From NCBI RefSeq assembly GCF_030252345.1, contig NZ_CP126980.1, forward strand, positions 7,331,501-7,395,500: a stretch of 64,000 nt of DNA. The letters are read 5' to 3'. The DNA is from Actinoplanes oblitus (lineage in GTDB: Bacteria > Actinomycetota > Actinomycetes > Mycobacteriales > Micromonosporaceae). This document shows, piece after piece, positions 30,802 through 39,395 of the stretch (its first letter is position 1; every line of letters begins with the position of its first letter). The translations under genes were made by a program, and so were the position numbers. Under the pieces are notes generated by a model that was not told where the DNA came from, made no database searches, and saw only the letters and a list, made by a program, of their open reading frames with translations.

Positions 30802-31869
30802 ATGACTGAGCGAAGACGGGCGATCGTGGTCATCGGCACCGGCGCGTTCTCGCGGGCCCTGTGCCGGGCGCTGGCGGGGCTGACCCTGCCGCCCGGCACC
30901 GAGGTGCACGTCGTGGGACGTACCCCGGGGGCCGCGGTCGCCGTGTGCGAGGCGGCCCACGCGGCCTGGCCGGAGCCGGGCGCGCCGGCCTTCTACCCGG
31001 TCGACCTGCCGCTCAGCCCGGACATCGACGTTCGGTGGCTGCTGCGCGCGGTCCGCCCGCACACCGTGGTCGTGTGTGCCTCGCTCCAGTCACCGGCCGA
31101 GTTCCGGGCGTCGGACAGCGGCTGGGCGCGCCTGGTGCGTACCGCCGGTTTCGCCGTCACCCTGCCTCTGCAGGCGGCCCTGGCCGCGCCGATCGCGACC
31201 GCCTGCGCCGACGCGGACCCGCCGGTGACCATGGTGAACGCCTGCTTCCCCGACGCGGTCAACCCGACTCTGCGAGCCCGCGGCCTGCCGGTGCTGTGCG
31301 GGCTGGGCAACGTCGGCTCGCTGGCCGAGGCCGTCTACACCGGGCTCGGCGTCACCGATCCGGGCCGGGTGAAACTGTTCGCCCACCATGCGCACCTGCA
31401 CGAACCGGCTGATCCCGAGCTGGAGGCCCGGTGCTGGCTCGACGACGAGCCGTACCCCGACGTCGGGGGCCTGTTGCGCCCGGTCCGCACCGGCTCGCGC
31501 ACGGCCGTGAACGACGCCGGCGCGACCGTGTCGGCGGAGGTGGTCCGCACTCTCGCCGACGGCGGCCGGTGGATCGGGCATCTGCCCGGACCGCTGGGGC
31601 TGCCCGGCGGCTTCCCGGTCCAGTTGGAGGGCACCGCGCTGACCCTGCGGCTGCCGCCGGGCCCGTCCCTCGACGCCCACCTGTCCTGGACGCACCGGGT
31701 CGCCGTCCTCGACGGCGCCGACGTGGGTGTCGACGGCACCGTGCGGTTCGCGCCGCAGGCCACCGTCGCGCTCCGCGAGCATCTGCCCGACCTGCCCGCG
31801 ACCTTGATGCCGCAAGAACTGCCGGAGATCTGCCGGCGCCTGCTCGACCTGCGCCACCGGCTCCGCTGA
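30802..31869 (+). CDS. NAD(P)-binding oxidoreductase, saccharopine-dehydrogenase-like
   Basis: 355 residues. An N-terminal Rossmann motif (AIVVIGTGAFSRALCRALAG) is followed by HVVGRTPGAA, which suggests an NADP-preferring loop (Arg after the second strand). The rest of the N-domain (VRPHTVVVCASLQSP) fits the saccharopine/homoserine-dehydrogenase type of fold. The C-terminal half has no clear motif. It may form or reduce a C=N or C=O bond of an amino-acid intermediate. It starts 9 nt after the previous gene and ends 27 nt before the class III aminotransferase, so it is certainly part of the same operon. The reaction cannot be assigned. Confidence 0.55.
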   Translation: MTERRRAIVVIGTGAFSRALCRALAGLTLPPGTEVHVVGRTPGAAVAVCEAAHAAWPEPGAPAFYPVDLPLSPDIDVRWLLRAVRPHTVVVCASLQSPAEFRASDSGWARLVRTAGFAVTLPLQAALAAPIATACADADPPVTMVNACFPDAVNPTLRARGLPVLCGLGNVGSLAEAVYTGLGVTDPGRVKLFAHHAHLHEPADPELEARCWLDDEPYPDVGGLLRPVRTGSRTAVNDAGATVSAEVVRTLADGGRWIGHLPGPLGLPGGFPVQLEGTALTLRLPPGPSLDAHLSWTHRVAVLDGADVGVDGTVRFAPQATVALREHLPDLPATLMPQELPEICRRLLDLRHRLR

Positions 31870-31896
31870 CGACCGAGACCTTCCCGAGGAGACCTG

Positions 31897-33210
31897 ATGT
31901 CCGCACCGACTCTGGCCGCTCGGCAGCGCGCGGCGCTGCCCGGCTGGGTGACCACCTACTACGACGATCCACTCACGATCCAGCGCGGCGAGGGCCGGCA
32001 TGTCATCGACGCGGACGGCCGCCGCTACCTCGACTTCTTCGGTGGCATCCTGACCACCTCGGTGGGCTACGACGTGCCCGCGATCAGCGCCGCCGTACGC
32101 GCCCAGCTCGACACCGGCGTCGTGCACACCTCCACGCTGTACCTCATAGAATCCCAGGTACGCCTGGCCGAACGGGTGATCCGGCTCGCCGGGCTGCCGG
32201 ACTCGGTGGCGTGTTTCGTCAACTCCGGCTCCGAGGCGAACGAGACGGCGCTGCTCGCGGCGCTGTGCCGCAACGGCAGCAACCACGTCGTGACGCTGGC
32301 GGACGGCTACCACGGGCGCACCATCGCGACCGGCGCCGTGTCGTCGCTGCCGGGCTGGCAGCCGACCCCGCACGGGCCGTTCCGGGTGACGGTGGCCGCC
32401 AACGGGCGCCCCGGCCCGGACGGGCGGGTGCCGGCGGTGGGTGACTGCGTCGCCGACCTCGAACGGCGGCTCGACCAGGCCGGCGGCCCGGTCGCGGCGC
32501 TCATCGTCGAGCCGGTGCAGGGCCTGGCCGGTTTCCACGCCCCACCGCCGGGCCTGCTGCACAGATATCAGCAGGTGGTAGCCGCCCGGGGCGGGGTGTT
32601 GATCTGCGACGAGGTGCAGACCGGCTGGGGGCGTACCGGGCGGCACTGGTGGGGATACGAGGCGCACGGTGTGGTGCCGGACGCCGTCACCTTCGCCAAA
32701 GGGCTCGGCAACGGTTTCGCGATCGGCGGCGTGGTCGGCTCCCGTTCGCTGCTGGACAGCCTCGCCGGGCGGTCGATCTCGACGTTCGGCGGCAATCCGC
32801 TGGCCACCACCGCGGCCCTGGCCACCGTCGACCACCTGCTCGAACGGGACCTGCGCCGGTGCGCCGGCGAGATGGGCGCCCGGCTGCTCGACGGCCTGCG
32901 CGTACTGGCGCGCTCGCACGACATGGTTGGGGCGGTCCGCGGGCACGGGCTGATGCTCGCCGTGGAGATCACCGACCCGGTCACCGGCCGCCCGGACGCC
33001 GCGTCGGCCCGGCGAGTCCTCGCCGCCGCCCGCGACGCCGGCCTGCTCGTCGGCCTGGGCGGCGCCGCCGGGAACGTGCTGCGGCTGGCACCGCCGATGA
33101 CGGTCACCGCCGAGGAGGCGGACACCGCGATCGGCCTGCTCGACGCCGCGCTGAACGCCGCCGGCACCCGGGTCCCGTTCGCATCACACGCCGTGCCCGC
33201 GGGCGCATGA
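31897..33210 (+). CDS. Class III PLP-dependent aminotransferase
   Basis: 437 residues with all family marks: FCVNSGSEANETALLAA-type cofactor loop, Gly-rich DGYHGRTIATGAVSS, the aspartate of LICDEVQTGWGRTG that binds the pyridine nitrogen, and Schiff-base Lys268 in TFAKGLGNGF. Family members use omega-amino groups (ornithine, GABA, beta-alanine, diaminobutyrate). Because panD lies in the same operon, beta-alanine is one possible substrate or product; direction unknown. RBS GAGGAG lies seven bases before ATG 31897. Confidence 0.9.
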   Translation: MSAPTLAARQRAALPGWVTTYYDDPLTIQRGEGRHVIDADGRRYLDFFGGILTTSVGYDVPAISAAVRAQLDTGVVHTSTLYLIESQVRLAERVIRLAGLPDSVACFVNSGSEANETALLAALCRNGSNHVVTLADGYHGRTIATGAVSSLPGWQPTPHGPFRVTVAANGRPGPDGRVPAVGDCVADLERRLDQAGGPVAALIVEPVQGLAGFHAPPPGLLHRYQQVVAARGGVLICDEVQTGWGRTGRHWWGYEAHGVVPDAVTFAKGLGNGFAIGGVVGSRSLLDSLAGRSISTFGGNPLATTAALATVDHLLERDLRRCAGEMGARLLDGLRVLARSHDMVGAVRGHGLMLAVEITDPVTGRPDAASARRVLAAARDAGLLVGLGGAAGNVLRLAPPMTVTAEEADTAIGLLDAALNAAGTRVPFASHAVPAGA

Positions 33211-33227
33211 GACACCGAGGACGTGCC

Positions 33228-34700
33228 ATGTCGAACGACCGCGCGGAGAGGCTCGGCGACATGCTGAGCAGACTCTCCGAAGCAGATCGCACCAGTCTCC
33301 AGCGCTGCGCGGAGCGGCTGCTCGCCGCCCTGCCCAAGCCGCATCTACCCGACAACGTGGTCCTGGTCGCCTTCGGCGGCGGCAAGGACAGCTCCTACAG
33401 CGTGTTCTTCGTCCGTGCCATGCAGCTGTGGCTGTGGCGTCAGCACGGTGCCACCTTCGCCCTGCGCGTGGTGACCAACCGGCAGGCCGGGATGCCCGCC
33501 GCCGTGATGGCCAACATCGACCGTGTCTACCAGGCCCTGGGTCTGCACGACGACCCGGACTGCCAGCTACTGCTGGTCGACGCCGACGACATCCGCGGCT
33601 TCACCGCGGACGCGCCGCACTCCGCGGCGATGCTGGACCGCAACCGGCTCGACGTCCTGCTCACCGGCCACCGGACGGCGGCGGACGCACGGCCCACGTT
33701 CTGCAACGCCTGCAACCTGAGCATGGTCAACGCCTTCGGCCTGGCCGCGGGCCACGACGGCGGGGTCGACGTGATCATCACTGGGGACTCGCGGCAGGAG
33801 CAGCGGGCGTACGCGGTGTGGGTCAACCGGCTGGCACGACGGTTCGGCGGCGCGCGCCGCGGCGGGGGCGGTACGGGCTTCGGTGGCTTCCTGACCTCAC
33901 TCGACGCCGTCTCGCAGGTCTACTTCGCGGAGATCCACGGCCCCGGGCCGGCCGTCGAGGAACGGCGGATCACTTCGGCCGTACCCCCGGCCCTGTTGTT
34001 CTTCTCCATCTATGACGAGACCGAGTACGCGTCGGGCAGCCACTGGCAGCTGCTGACCGAGTTCCTCGGCTTCCGCTTCGACGAGCTGGCCTTCAGCTTC
34101 ACCGAGTCGGACTGCGCCAACCCCGCCCTGATGGCCCACCTGCGTGGCCTCAAGGCGGAACGGATGTTCGGGCGCGACTACGCCGAAGGGCTGGCCGAGT
34201 ACGCCGAGTTCGCCGTCGGCCTGATGCGCCGCAAGGAGTTCCCGGACCTGCTGGTCGACATGATGACCGAGCGGTATCACGGCGACGGGGCGGCCGCCCG
34301 GCTGCGGCGCCGGATCAACGAGTTCGCCTGGGAGTCCTACCGGCTGCGCGAAGAACAGCTCGTGTGCATGGTGTACGCGCCGTTCGCCGGGTGCGGGGCC
34401 GGGCTGGACCGGTTCGTCACGCGGGAGCACCCGGCGTTCGCCGGGCGCCTGGCCCGGCTGCACGAGGTGCTGGCCGGGACCGGCGACGGCACCGCCGCGG
34501 ACCGCGACTTCCTCACCGAGGTCAGCGGCCTGCCCCTGGACCGGCTGCGGCTGCTCTACCACGGCCCGGCTCCGGCGGCCGGCGATACCGGCGGCTCGAT
34601 CCTCGCGGCGGTCCTGGACGGCGACCCGCACAAGGCCGTCATCACGACCCGTCACGCGTCGGCCGGGCCTCAGCTCACCGAGCTGATCTCGGGCCGGTGA
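33228..34700 (+). CDS. PP-loop ATP pyrophosphatase, amidotransferase synthetase half
   Basis: 490 residues. The PP-loop FGGGKDSS (G50-S56) binds and adenylates, as in asparagine synthetase, beta-lactam synthetase and ATP-sulfurylase-like enzymes; the family lacks its own glutaminase here. A later segment (NRLDVLLTGHRTAADARPTF, plus CNACN) suggests a nearby carboxylate-binding site and a Cys pair. The next gene encodes a class II glutaminase, so the two together look like an asparagine-synthetase-type enzyme split into two chains. Start ATG 33228 has CGAGGA upstream; ATG 33207, overlapping the previous stop, is an in-frame alternative adding seven residues. Confidence 0.7.
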   Translation: MSNDRAERLGDMLSRLSEADRTSLQRCAERLLAALPKPHLPDNVVLVAFGGGKDSSYSVFFVRAMQLWLWRQHGATFALRVVTNRQAGMPAAVMANIDRVYQALGLHDDPDCQLLLVDADDIRGFTADAPHSAAMLDRNRLDVLLTGHRTAADARPTFCNACNLSMVNAFGLAAGHDGGVDVIITGDSRQEQRAYAVWVNRLARRFGGARRGGGGTGFGGFLTSLDAVSQVYFAEIHGPGPAVEERRITSAVPPALLFFSIYDETEYASGSHWQLLTEFLGFRFDELAFSFTESDCANPALMAHLRGLKAERMFGRDYAEGLAEYAEFAVGLMRRKEFPDLLVDMMTERYHGDGAAARLRRRINEFAWESYRLREEQLVCMVYAPFAGCGAGLDRFVTREHPAFAGRLARLHEVLAGTGDGTAADRDFLTEVSGLPLDRLRLLYHGPAPAAGDTGGSILAAVLDGDPHKAVITTRHASAGPQLTELISGR

Positions 34701-34709
34701 GGGGCCGTC

Positions 34710-35432
34710 ATGTGCCGCTTGATCGTGGCCACGGGTGACGTGCCGGTGCCGCGGATCGTGCGGGCGGCGGTCGCCATGAGCACCGGCCGTACCGCCGACC
34801 ACGACGGCCCGATCACCCGCCACCCCAACGGCTGGGGCGCGGTGTGGGCCGATCCCGGCTCCCCCACCGGCCTGCGCAGTCACCGTGACGTACGGCCGAT
34901 GGCCGACAGCTGGCACGAGGCGCCGTTCGCCGGCCTGCGTACCCCGGTGCTCGCCATCCACGTGCGGCACGCCACGCTGCCGCACAATCTGGGCGAGCCG
35001 TTCACCCATCCGCTGCACCGCCCGGACGGCCCGGTGCCCTGGTACTTCATGCACAACGGCTTCCTGCCGACGGTGTACCGCCACCTCGGCCTGGCCGCCT
35101 CGCGGTTCGACTCGGCGGAGTACTTCGACTACCTCGTACCGGCCGGCGCCACCGAACTCGTCGAGAGCGAGGCGCTGGCCCGGCTGCGGGCCATCGCGCC
35201 CGGTGGAAGCTCCGGCAACGCCATCGCGATGACGCCGACCCGGTCCTACGTGGTGCATTGGACCGCCGCCGGCAACGCGTACCCCCGCTATTTCGGCATG
35301 CACCGCCTGCGCCGGCCGGGCCTCGACGTCGTGTCGTCCGAGGTCATCCCGTCGCTCGCCGCACGACACCGCTGGCAGCCGCTGCCCCCGAACGTCGTGC
35401 TCGACCTACACGGAAGGAATCGGGAATCATGA
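34710..35432 (+). CDS. Class II (Ntn) glutamine amidotransferase, glutaminase half
   Basis: 240 residues beginning MCRLIVATG: removal of Met exposes Cys2, the catalytic nucleophile of Ntn-type glutaminases. NGWGAVW, the Arg/His segment AIHVRHATLP and the MHNGFLP motif match class II amidotransferases of the YafJ/EgtC group. It would release ammonia from glutamine for the neighbouring PP-loop enzyme, which begins 9 nt upstream in the same operon. Its stop overlaps the next start by four bases. EgtC-like hydrolysis of another gamma-glutamyl substrate cannot be excluded. Confidence 0.78.
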   Translation: MCRLIVATGDVPVPRIVRAAVAMSTGRTADHDGPITRHPNGWGAVWADPGSPTGLRSHRDVRPMADSWHEAPFAGLRTPVLAIHVRHATLPHNLGEPFTHPLHRPDGPVPWYFMHNGFLPTVYRHLGLAASRFDSAEYFDYLVPAGATELVESEALARLRAIAPGGSSGNAIAMTPTRSYVVHWTAAGNAYPRYFGMHRLRRPGLDVVSSEVIPSLAARHRWQPLPPNVVLDLHGRNRES

Positions 35433-36238
35433 CCGAGAACGAGAACTGGACCCGCGTCGAGTGCGATGCCGGCGGCGGTCAGGCCGACCAGGACCTGCTG
35501 CGGCGGCTCATCGACGGCGACGTCGCGGTGGTGCGGTTGCGGGGCCTGCTGCCGGCCGCGGAGTTCGCCGCGAACCGGGAGCGGCTGCGCCGCATCTTCT
35601 CGGACGCCACCACGACGCGATACGTCAACGGCGCGCTCACCACGATCGGCCCCTACCTGGCGAAGTACCTGTCTCGCCCGGACGACTACTTCACCGCCGC
35701 GCGGGCCGCCGAGAACCGGCTCGACGAGGTCTCGTTCGACCTGAGCGCCCAGGTCCGGCAGGCCCTGACCAAGGAGTTCGGCCTGCACAGCCTGCGGCCC
35801 GCCGAGGAGCCGGACGGGCGCCGGTACGGCGACGCCGTGGTCCGTGTGCACGCCGACGGGGTGAGCAACCCCCTGCACAACGACAACATCATGCGCGACG
35901 CCCGGGACACCGGCCTGGCGCTGGCCGGTCTGCGTCACCAGCTGAGCTGCGTGGTCTGCGTAGAGGAGTGCGACGAAGGCGGTGAGCTGCGCATCTATCA
36001 GCGGTCATGGCGGCCCGAGGACGAGGCTTTCAAGATCGACGGCGGTCTCGGGTACGACGCCGGCGTGGTCGCCGGCGCACCGGTCCACACGTTCCGCCCG
36101 CGTGCCGAGGACGTCTACCTGATCAACCCGACCCATTACCACGAGATCGAACGCGTCCACGGCGCCGACCGGACCACTCTCGGCTTCTTCGTCGGCTTCC
36201 CCGGCGAGTCACTCACCGACGCCGTCGTCTGGGGGTGA
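35429..36238 (+). CDS. 2-oxoglutarate/Fe(II)-dependent oxygenase (prolyl-hydroxylase-like)
   Basis: 269 residues, translationally coupled to the glutaminase (ATGA at 35429, with GAAGGAA upstream). The iron triad is readable: a proximal HxD, most likely H150-N-D152 in NPLHNDN (H141-A-D143 is a second HxD), and distal His in THYHEIERV, followed ten residues later by the 2OG-binding Arg in DRTTLGFF. This is the double-stranded beta-helix oxygenase pattern. It should hydroxylate or otherwise oxidise an unactivated carbon of an amino acid or peptide. A second, unrelated 2OG oxygenase follows 97 nt later. Confidence 0.75.
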   Translation: MTENENWTRVECDAGGGQADQDLLRRLIDGDVAVVRLRGLLPAAEFAANRERLRRIFSDATTTRYVNGALTTIGPYLAKYLSRPDDYFTAARAAENRLDEVSFDLSAQVRQALTKEFGLHSLRPAEEPDGRRYGDAVVRVHADGVSNPLHNDNIMRDARDTGLALAGLRHQLSCVVCVEECDEGGELRIYQRSWRPEDEAFKIDGGLGYDAGVVAGAPVHTFRPRAEDVYLINPTHYHEIERVHGADRTTLGFFVGFPGESLTDAVVWG

Positions 36239-36335
36239 TCGGCGCACTACACCGGCACTGAACCGCGCGACCACACCGGCTGAACCGGCCGGCTCCAGAG
36301 TGGAACGCAAAGCCCCGTCAGACCTTGGAGGCCTC

Positions 36336-37076
36336 GTGTCATCGTCCCCGATCAGCATCCTGTCGCAGACCGACTTCAACGGCGACCCCCTCGACGAAGA
36401 GCTGCTGCAGCGCACCTTCCGGCAGCTCATGGACGAGCACGGCTACGTGCTCATGTGCAACGTGCCGGACTCCTTCGACCAGGTGAAGTTCTGCCGAGGG
36501 CTGGGCGGCTTCGTGCCCAACTACACCGGCGCCGTGGTCGGCGACGTGCGCCCCGAACCCGGCATGGACGACGTCTACCACGCCGGCAACACCCGCCCGC
36601 TCACCCCGCACAGCGAGGGCTACGACTTCACCGTCCTCCCGCCCCGCTACATCGCGCTGTGGTGCGTCACGCCCGCCAGCGGCCCGGGCGGCGAGACGAC
36701 GCTGGCCGACACCGCGCCGTGGGTGGCCGAACTCGACGAGCGCGAGCGCGAGCTGCTCGAGGGCACCGAGTTCGAGTGGAAGACCACCGAGGGCGTCAAC
36801 CGGCTCGGTCTCGACCTGCACACCAAGCACCCGGTGTTGGAACAGCACGCCGACGGCATGATCGTGCGGTTCTCCTGCAACAACCTGGTCCGGGCCGACG
36901 ACGACGAGGTGGTGCCGCTGCAGGAGCGGTGGAAGGAAAACTTCTACCGCGACCAGATCAGCATCGACTACCACCCCAACGACATGCTGGTCTGGGACAA
37001 CTGGCGGCTGCTGCACGCGCGTAACGCGTTCTCCGACCGGTCCCGGCACCTGCGCCGGATCCAGATCGCGAACTGA
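36336..37076 (+). CDS. TauD/TfdA-family 2-oxoglutarate/Fe(II) oxygenase (clavaminate-synthase-like)
   Basis: 246 residues. The start is GTG 36336, with TTGGAGG five bases upstream; the longer frame from 36300 has no such signal. The iron-binding motif H92-S-E94 lies in LTPHSEGYDF, where Glu replaces the usual Asp as in clavaminate synthase-like enzymes. The distal His and 2OG Arg are in LLHARNAFSDRSRHLRRIQI. The central GGETTLADTAPW matches the TauD core. It probably catalyses hydroxylation, cyclisation or desaturation on an amino-acid-derived substrate. It is eight nt from the ATP-grasp gene. Confidence 0.85.
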   Translation: MSSSPISILSQTDFNGDPLDEELLQRTFRQLMDEHGYVLMCNVPDSFDQVKFCRGLGGFVPNYTGAVVGDVRPEPGMDDVYHAGNTRPLTPHSEGYDFTVLPPRYIALWCVTPASGPGGETTLADTAPWVAELDERERELLEGTEFEWKTTEGVNRLGLDLHTKHPVLEQHADGMIVRFSCNNLVRADDDEVVPLQERWKENFYRDQISIDYHPNDMLVWDNWRLLHARNAFSDRSRHLRRIQIAN

Positions 37077-37084
37077 GGACCGGC

Positions 37085-38344
37085 GTGATGCGGATCGACG
37101 CATTCGTCCAGGTGGGTGCCACCCGTGACGGGCTGGACGCCTACCTGGACTGCGCCCGCCGCCGAGGGCTGCCGGCGGTCCTCGTCGAGACACCGGCGTA
37201 CCTGCGGTGGCGGCGGGTCCTCGGGCGCCGGCCGTTCGACCTGGAGGTCGGCGTGACCGAACCGGGTGATCCGGAGCACGTACGCGCCGCCCTCGCCGCC
37301 CAGGGCCTGGCGCCGGTGCTGCTGCTGGCCGGTTTCGAACGGTACGCGCCGAGCGCATTCGCGGCCGCCCGAAGCCTGGGTGTCGCGCCCTGGCCGGCCG
37401 TGGGCCGCGACTTCGCTCCGCTCGACAAGCTCGGGCAGCGTGCGGCGCTGGCCGGGCGGGCGCCGGAGGTCCGGCAACCACGGCACGTGCGGTGGAATCC
37501 GGTCGCCGGTCTCCCGGCGGCCGCGGCCGGCCTGCGATTCCCGCAGGTCGTGAAGCCGGCGGACGGTGGCGGCGGGCTCGGGGTGATGTTCGTCCGGGAC
37601 GCGCGGGAGCGGGACTCGGCCCTGCGGTCGGTGCTGCGGACGCCCAACTACGACGGCAGCCCGTTCTCCGCGATCCTGGTGGAGGAGTACGTCGAGGGTC
37701 CCGAGTTCTCGATCCAGGGGATCGCGCACGACGGCGTCGGCACGGTCCTGACGACGTGCGAGAAGTTGACGGCGCACGAGCCGGTGGGCACCGACCCGGG
37801 GCTGCGCGGGTTCCGGGAGCTGGGGCACATCGGCACGCACGGGGCGTACGCCGATCCGGCGTTCGTCGATCTGGTGTCCCGCTGCCTGGCCGCGACCGGA
37901 TACCGGGAGGGCCCCTTCCACGTCGATGTGATCCGCAGTGAGCGGGGGCCCGAGTTCGTCGAGATGGGATTCCGGCTCTCCGGCGGTGGCCTGGTCGGCC
38001 TGGTCGAGCGGATCACCGGTGCCGACTGGGCGGAGTGGACGTTCCGCGCCCATCTCGGGGAGGGTGTGCCGCCGCTGCCGGCGCCGCGGGCGATGGTGGT
38101 CGGACAGGCCAACCTCATCGACGAGCGTGAGTTTATGATCGCCGAGCTGCTGGGTAGCCAGAACCCCGACGTGCGGACCGTACGCGCCACCGCACCCGGC
38201 GACGAGGTGCCGGCCGAGGATGTCCCCCGGCTCGCCTCGGACCGCCAGCGTCACGTCGGCGTGGGCCGCGTGATCGTCGGCGGCCGCCTCGGTGACGTGC
38301 GGACCGCGTTGCACAGGTGTCTGGCCGGCCGGCTGGCCGCCTGA
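37085..38344 (+). CDS. ATP-grasp amino-acid/peptide ligase
   Basis: 419 residues, GTG start behind GAGGACC. The ATP-grasp signature is clear: VVKPADGGGGLGVMFV (Gly-rich loop), ILVEEYVEGPEFSI, the metal-binding EMGFRLSGGG and an N-terminal Rossmann-like domain. The organisation matches the L-amino-acid ligase/carnosine-synthase group, which joins an amino acid to another amine through an acyl phosphate. With panD in the operon, a beta-alanyl peptide bond is a reasonable guess. A second ATP-grasp-type gene lies in the minus-strand arm, so two ligation steps are possible. Confidence 0.85.
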   Translation: MMRIDAFVQVGATRDGLDAYLDCARRRGLPAVLVETPAYLRWRRVLGRRPFDLEVGVTEPGDPEHVRAALAAQGLAPVLLLAGFERYAPSAFAAARSLGVAPWPAVGRDFAPLDKLGQRAALAGRAPEVRQPRHVRWNPVAGLPAAAAGLRFPQVVKPADGGGGLGVMFVRDARERDSALRSVLRTPNYDGSPFSAILVEEYVEGPEFSIQGIAHDGVGTVLTTCEKLTAHEPVGTDPGLRGFRELGHIGTHGAYADPAFVDLVSRCLAATGYREGPFHVDVIRSERGPEFVEMGFRLSGGGLVGLVERITGADWAEWTFRAHLGEGVPPLPAPRAMVVGQANLIDEREFMIAELLGSQNPDVRTVRATAPGDEVPAEDVPRLASDRQRHVGVGRVIVGGRLGDVRTALHRCLAGRLAA

Positions 38345-38397
38345 CCCGCGACGTACCGGCCGGGCCACGGCCGGCGAGGAATCGAGGAGACCATGGC

Positions 38398-39330
38398 ATG
38401 ACGGTTCACGAGAGCGCCGTCCGCCAGCGCGTGCCCCGGCGCCCGCTGGCGGACGGCGCCGCTGCCCGGCTGGCCTGGCGCGAGACGCGGCCCTGCGTAC
38501 AGGTGATCTTCGCCCTGCGCTTCCTGGCGGGCGCCCTGCTCGCCGGCGGAACGGTCTCGGGCTGGCGGCTGCTCACCGCCGGGGTCGGCTGGTCGTGCGT
38601 GGTGGCGGCGATCTACCTGCACAACGGCACCACCGACGTCGTGGAGGACCGCCGCAACGGTTCGGCCCGGCCGCTGGCCACCGGGGAGCTGCCCCTGCCG
38701 GCAGCCCGGGCCATCGTCCGCGGCCTGGCGGTCGCGGGCCTCACCATCGCGGCGCTCGCCGATCCGCGGGAGGCGCTGCTCGCGCTGGCCATGCTGGCGC
38801 TCGGCTTCGCCTACTCCAGCGGCCGCGCGCCGCTGAAGGGGTCGATGCCCGGTTTCGCGCTGGTGGTGCTCGGCGGAGGAATGCTCACCTACACCGCCGG
38901 CGGTCTCACCACGTCGGGCGGCCCGACCCTCGAGTCGGCCGTTTTCGCCCTGTTCCTGTCGGCTTGGATGGCGGTAGCCGGGTCCTCGAAGGACCTGTCC
39001 GACACCGACGGCGACCGGTCCGCCGGACGCCGGACCCTGCCCGTCATGTTCGGCCAGGAATCGGCAGCCCGAATGATCGCCGCCGGGACCCTGACGGTGG
39101 GCGCGCTCTTCGTGGCGGTCGCGGTCCATGTCGGCGACAATCTGATCTGGTACGCGCTGCCACTCGCCGCCGGCGCCGCGGTCACCGCCGCGACGCTGCT
39201 CCGCACCCGCAGAGCGACGCTGCGCGCCGACCGGCGTCTCCCCTACCGATCCTTCATGGTCACCCAATTTCTGGTGCACGGCACGGTCCTCGCGGTGTAT
39301 GCCGCGACGGCCGGTCTGCTTGTCGCATGA
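38398..39330 (+). CDS. UbiA-family membrane prenyltransferase
   Basis: 310 residues starting at ATG 38398 after CGAGGAG. It is strongly hydrophobic with eight to nine predicted helices. Two Asp-rich loops for Mg-diphosphate binding are visible: NGTTDVVEDRRNG after the second helix, and SSKDLSDTDGDR before helix six. The family transfers polyprenyl groups to aromatic acceptors or lipids. It is the last gene of the biosynthetic operon and would prenylate a membrane-associated intermediate, unless it supplies a quinone. There is no terpene or aromatic synthase nearby, so donor and acceptor are unknown. Confidence 0.85.
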   Translation: MTVHESAVRQRVPRRPLADGAAARLAWRETRPCVQVIFALRFLAGALLAGGTVSGWRLLTAGVGWSCVVAAIYLHNGTTDVVEDRRNGSARPLATGELPLPAARAIVRGLAVAGLTIAALADPREALLALAMLALGFAYSSGRAPLKGSMPGFALVVLGGGMLTYTAGGLTTSGGPTLESAVFALFLSAWMAVAGSSKDLSDTDGDRSAGRRTLPVMFGQESAARMIAAGTLTVGALFVAVAVHVGDNLIWYALPLAAGAAVTAATLLRTRRATLRADRRLPYRSFMVTQFLVHGTVLAVYAATAGLLVA

Positions 39331-39395
39331 CAATGGAATTGGTAATCTCCGGCGGGGGGAGCGAGCGCGCACGGTAAAGCAGACGGGGACTCGGA

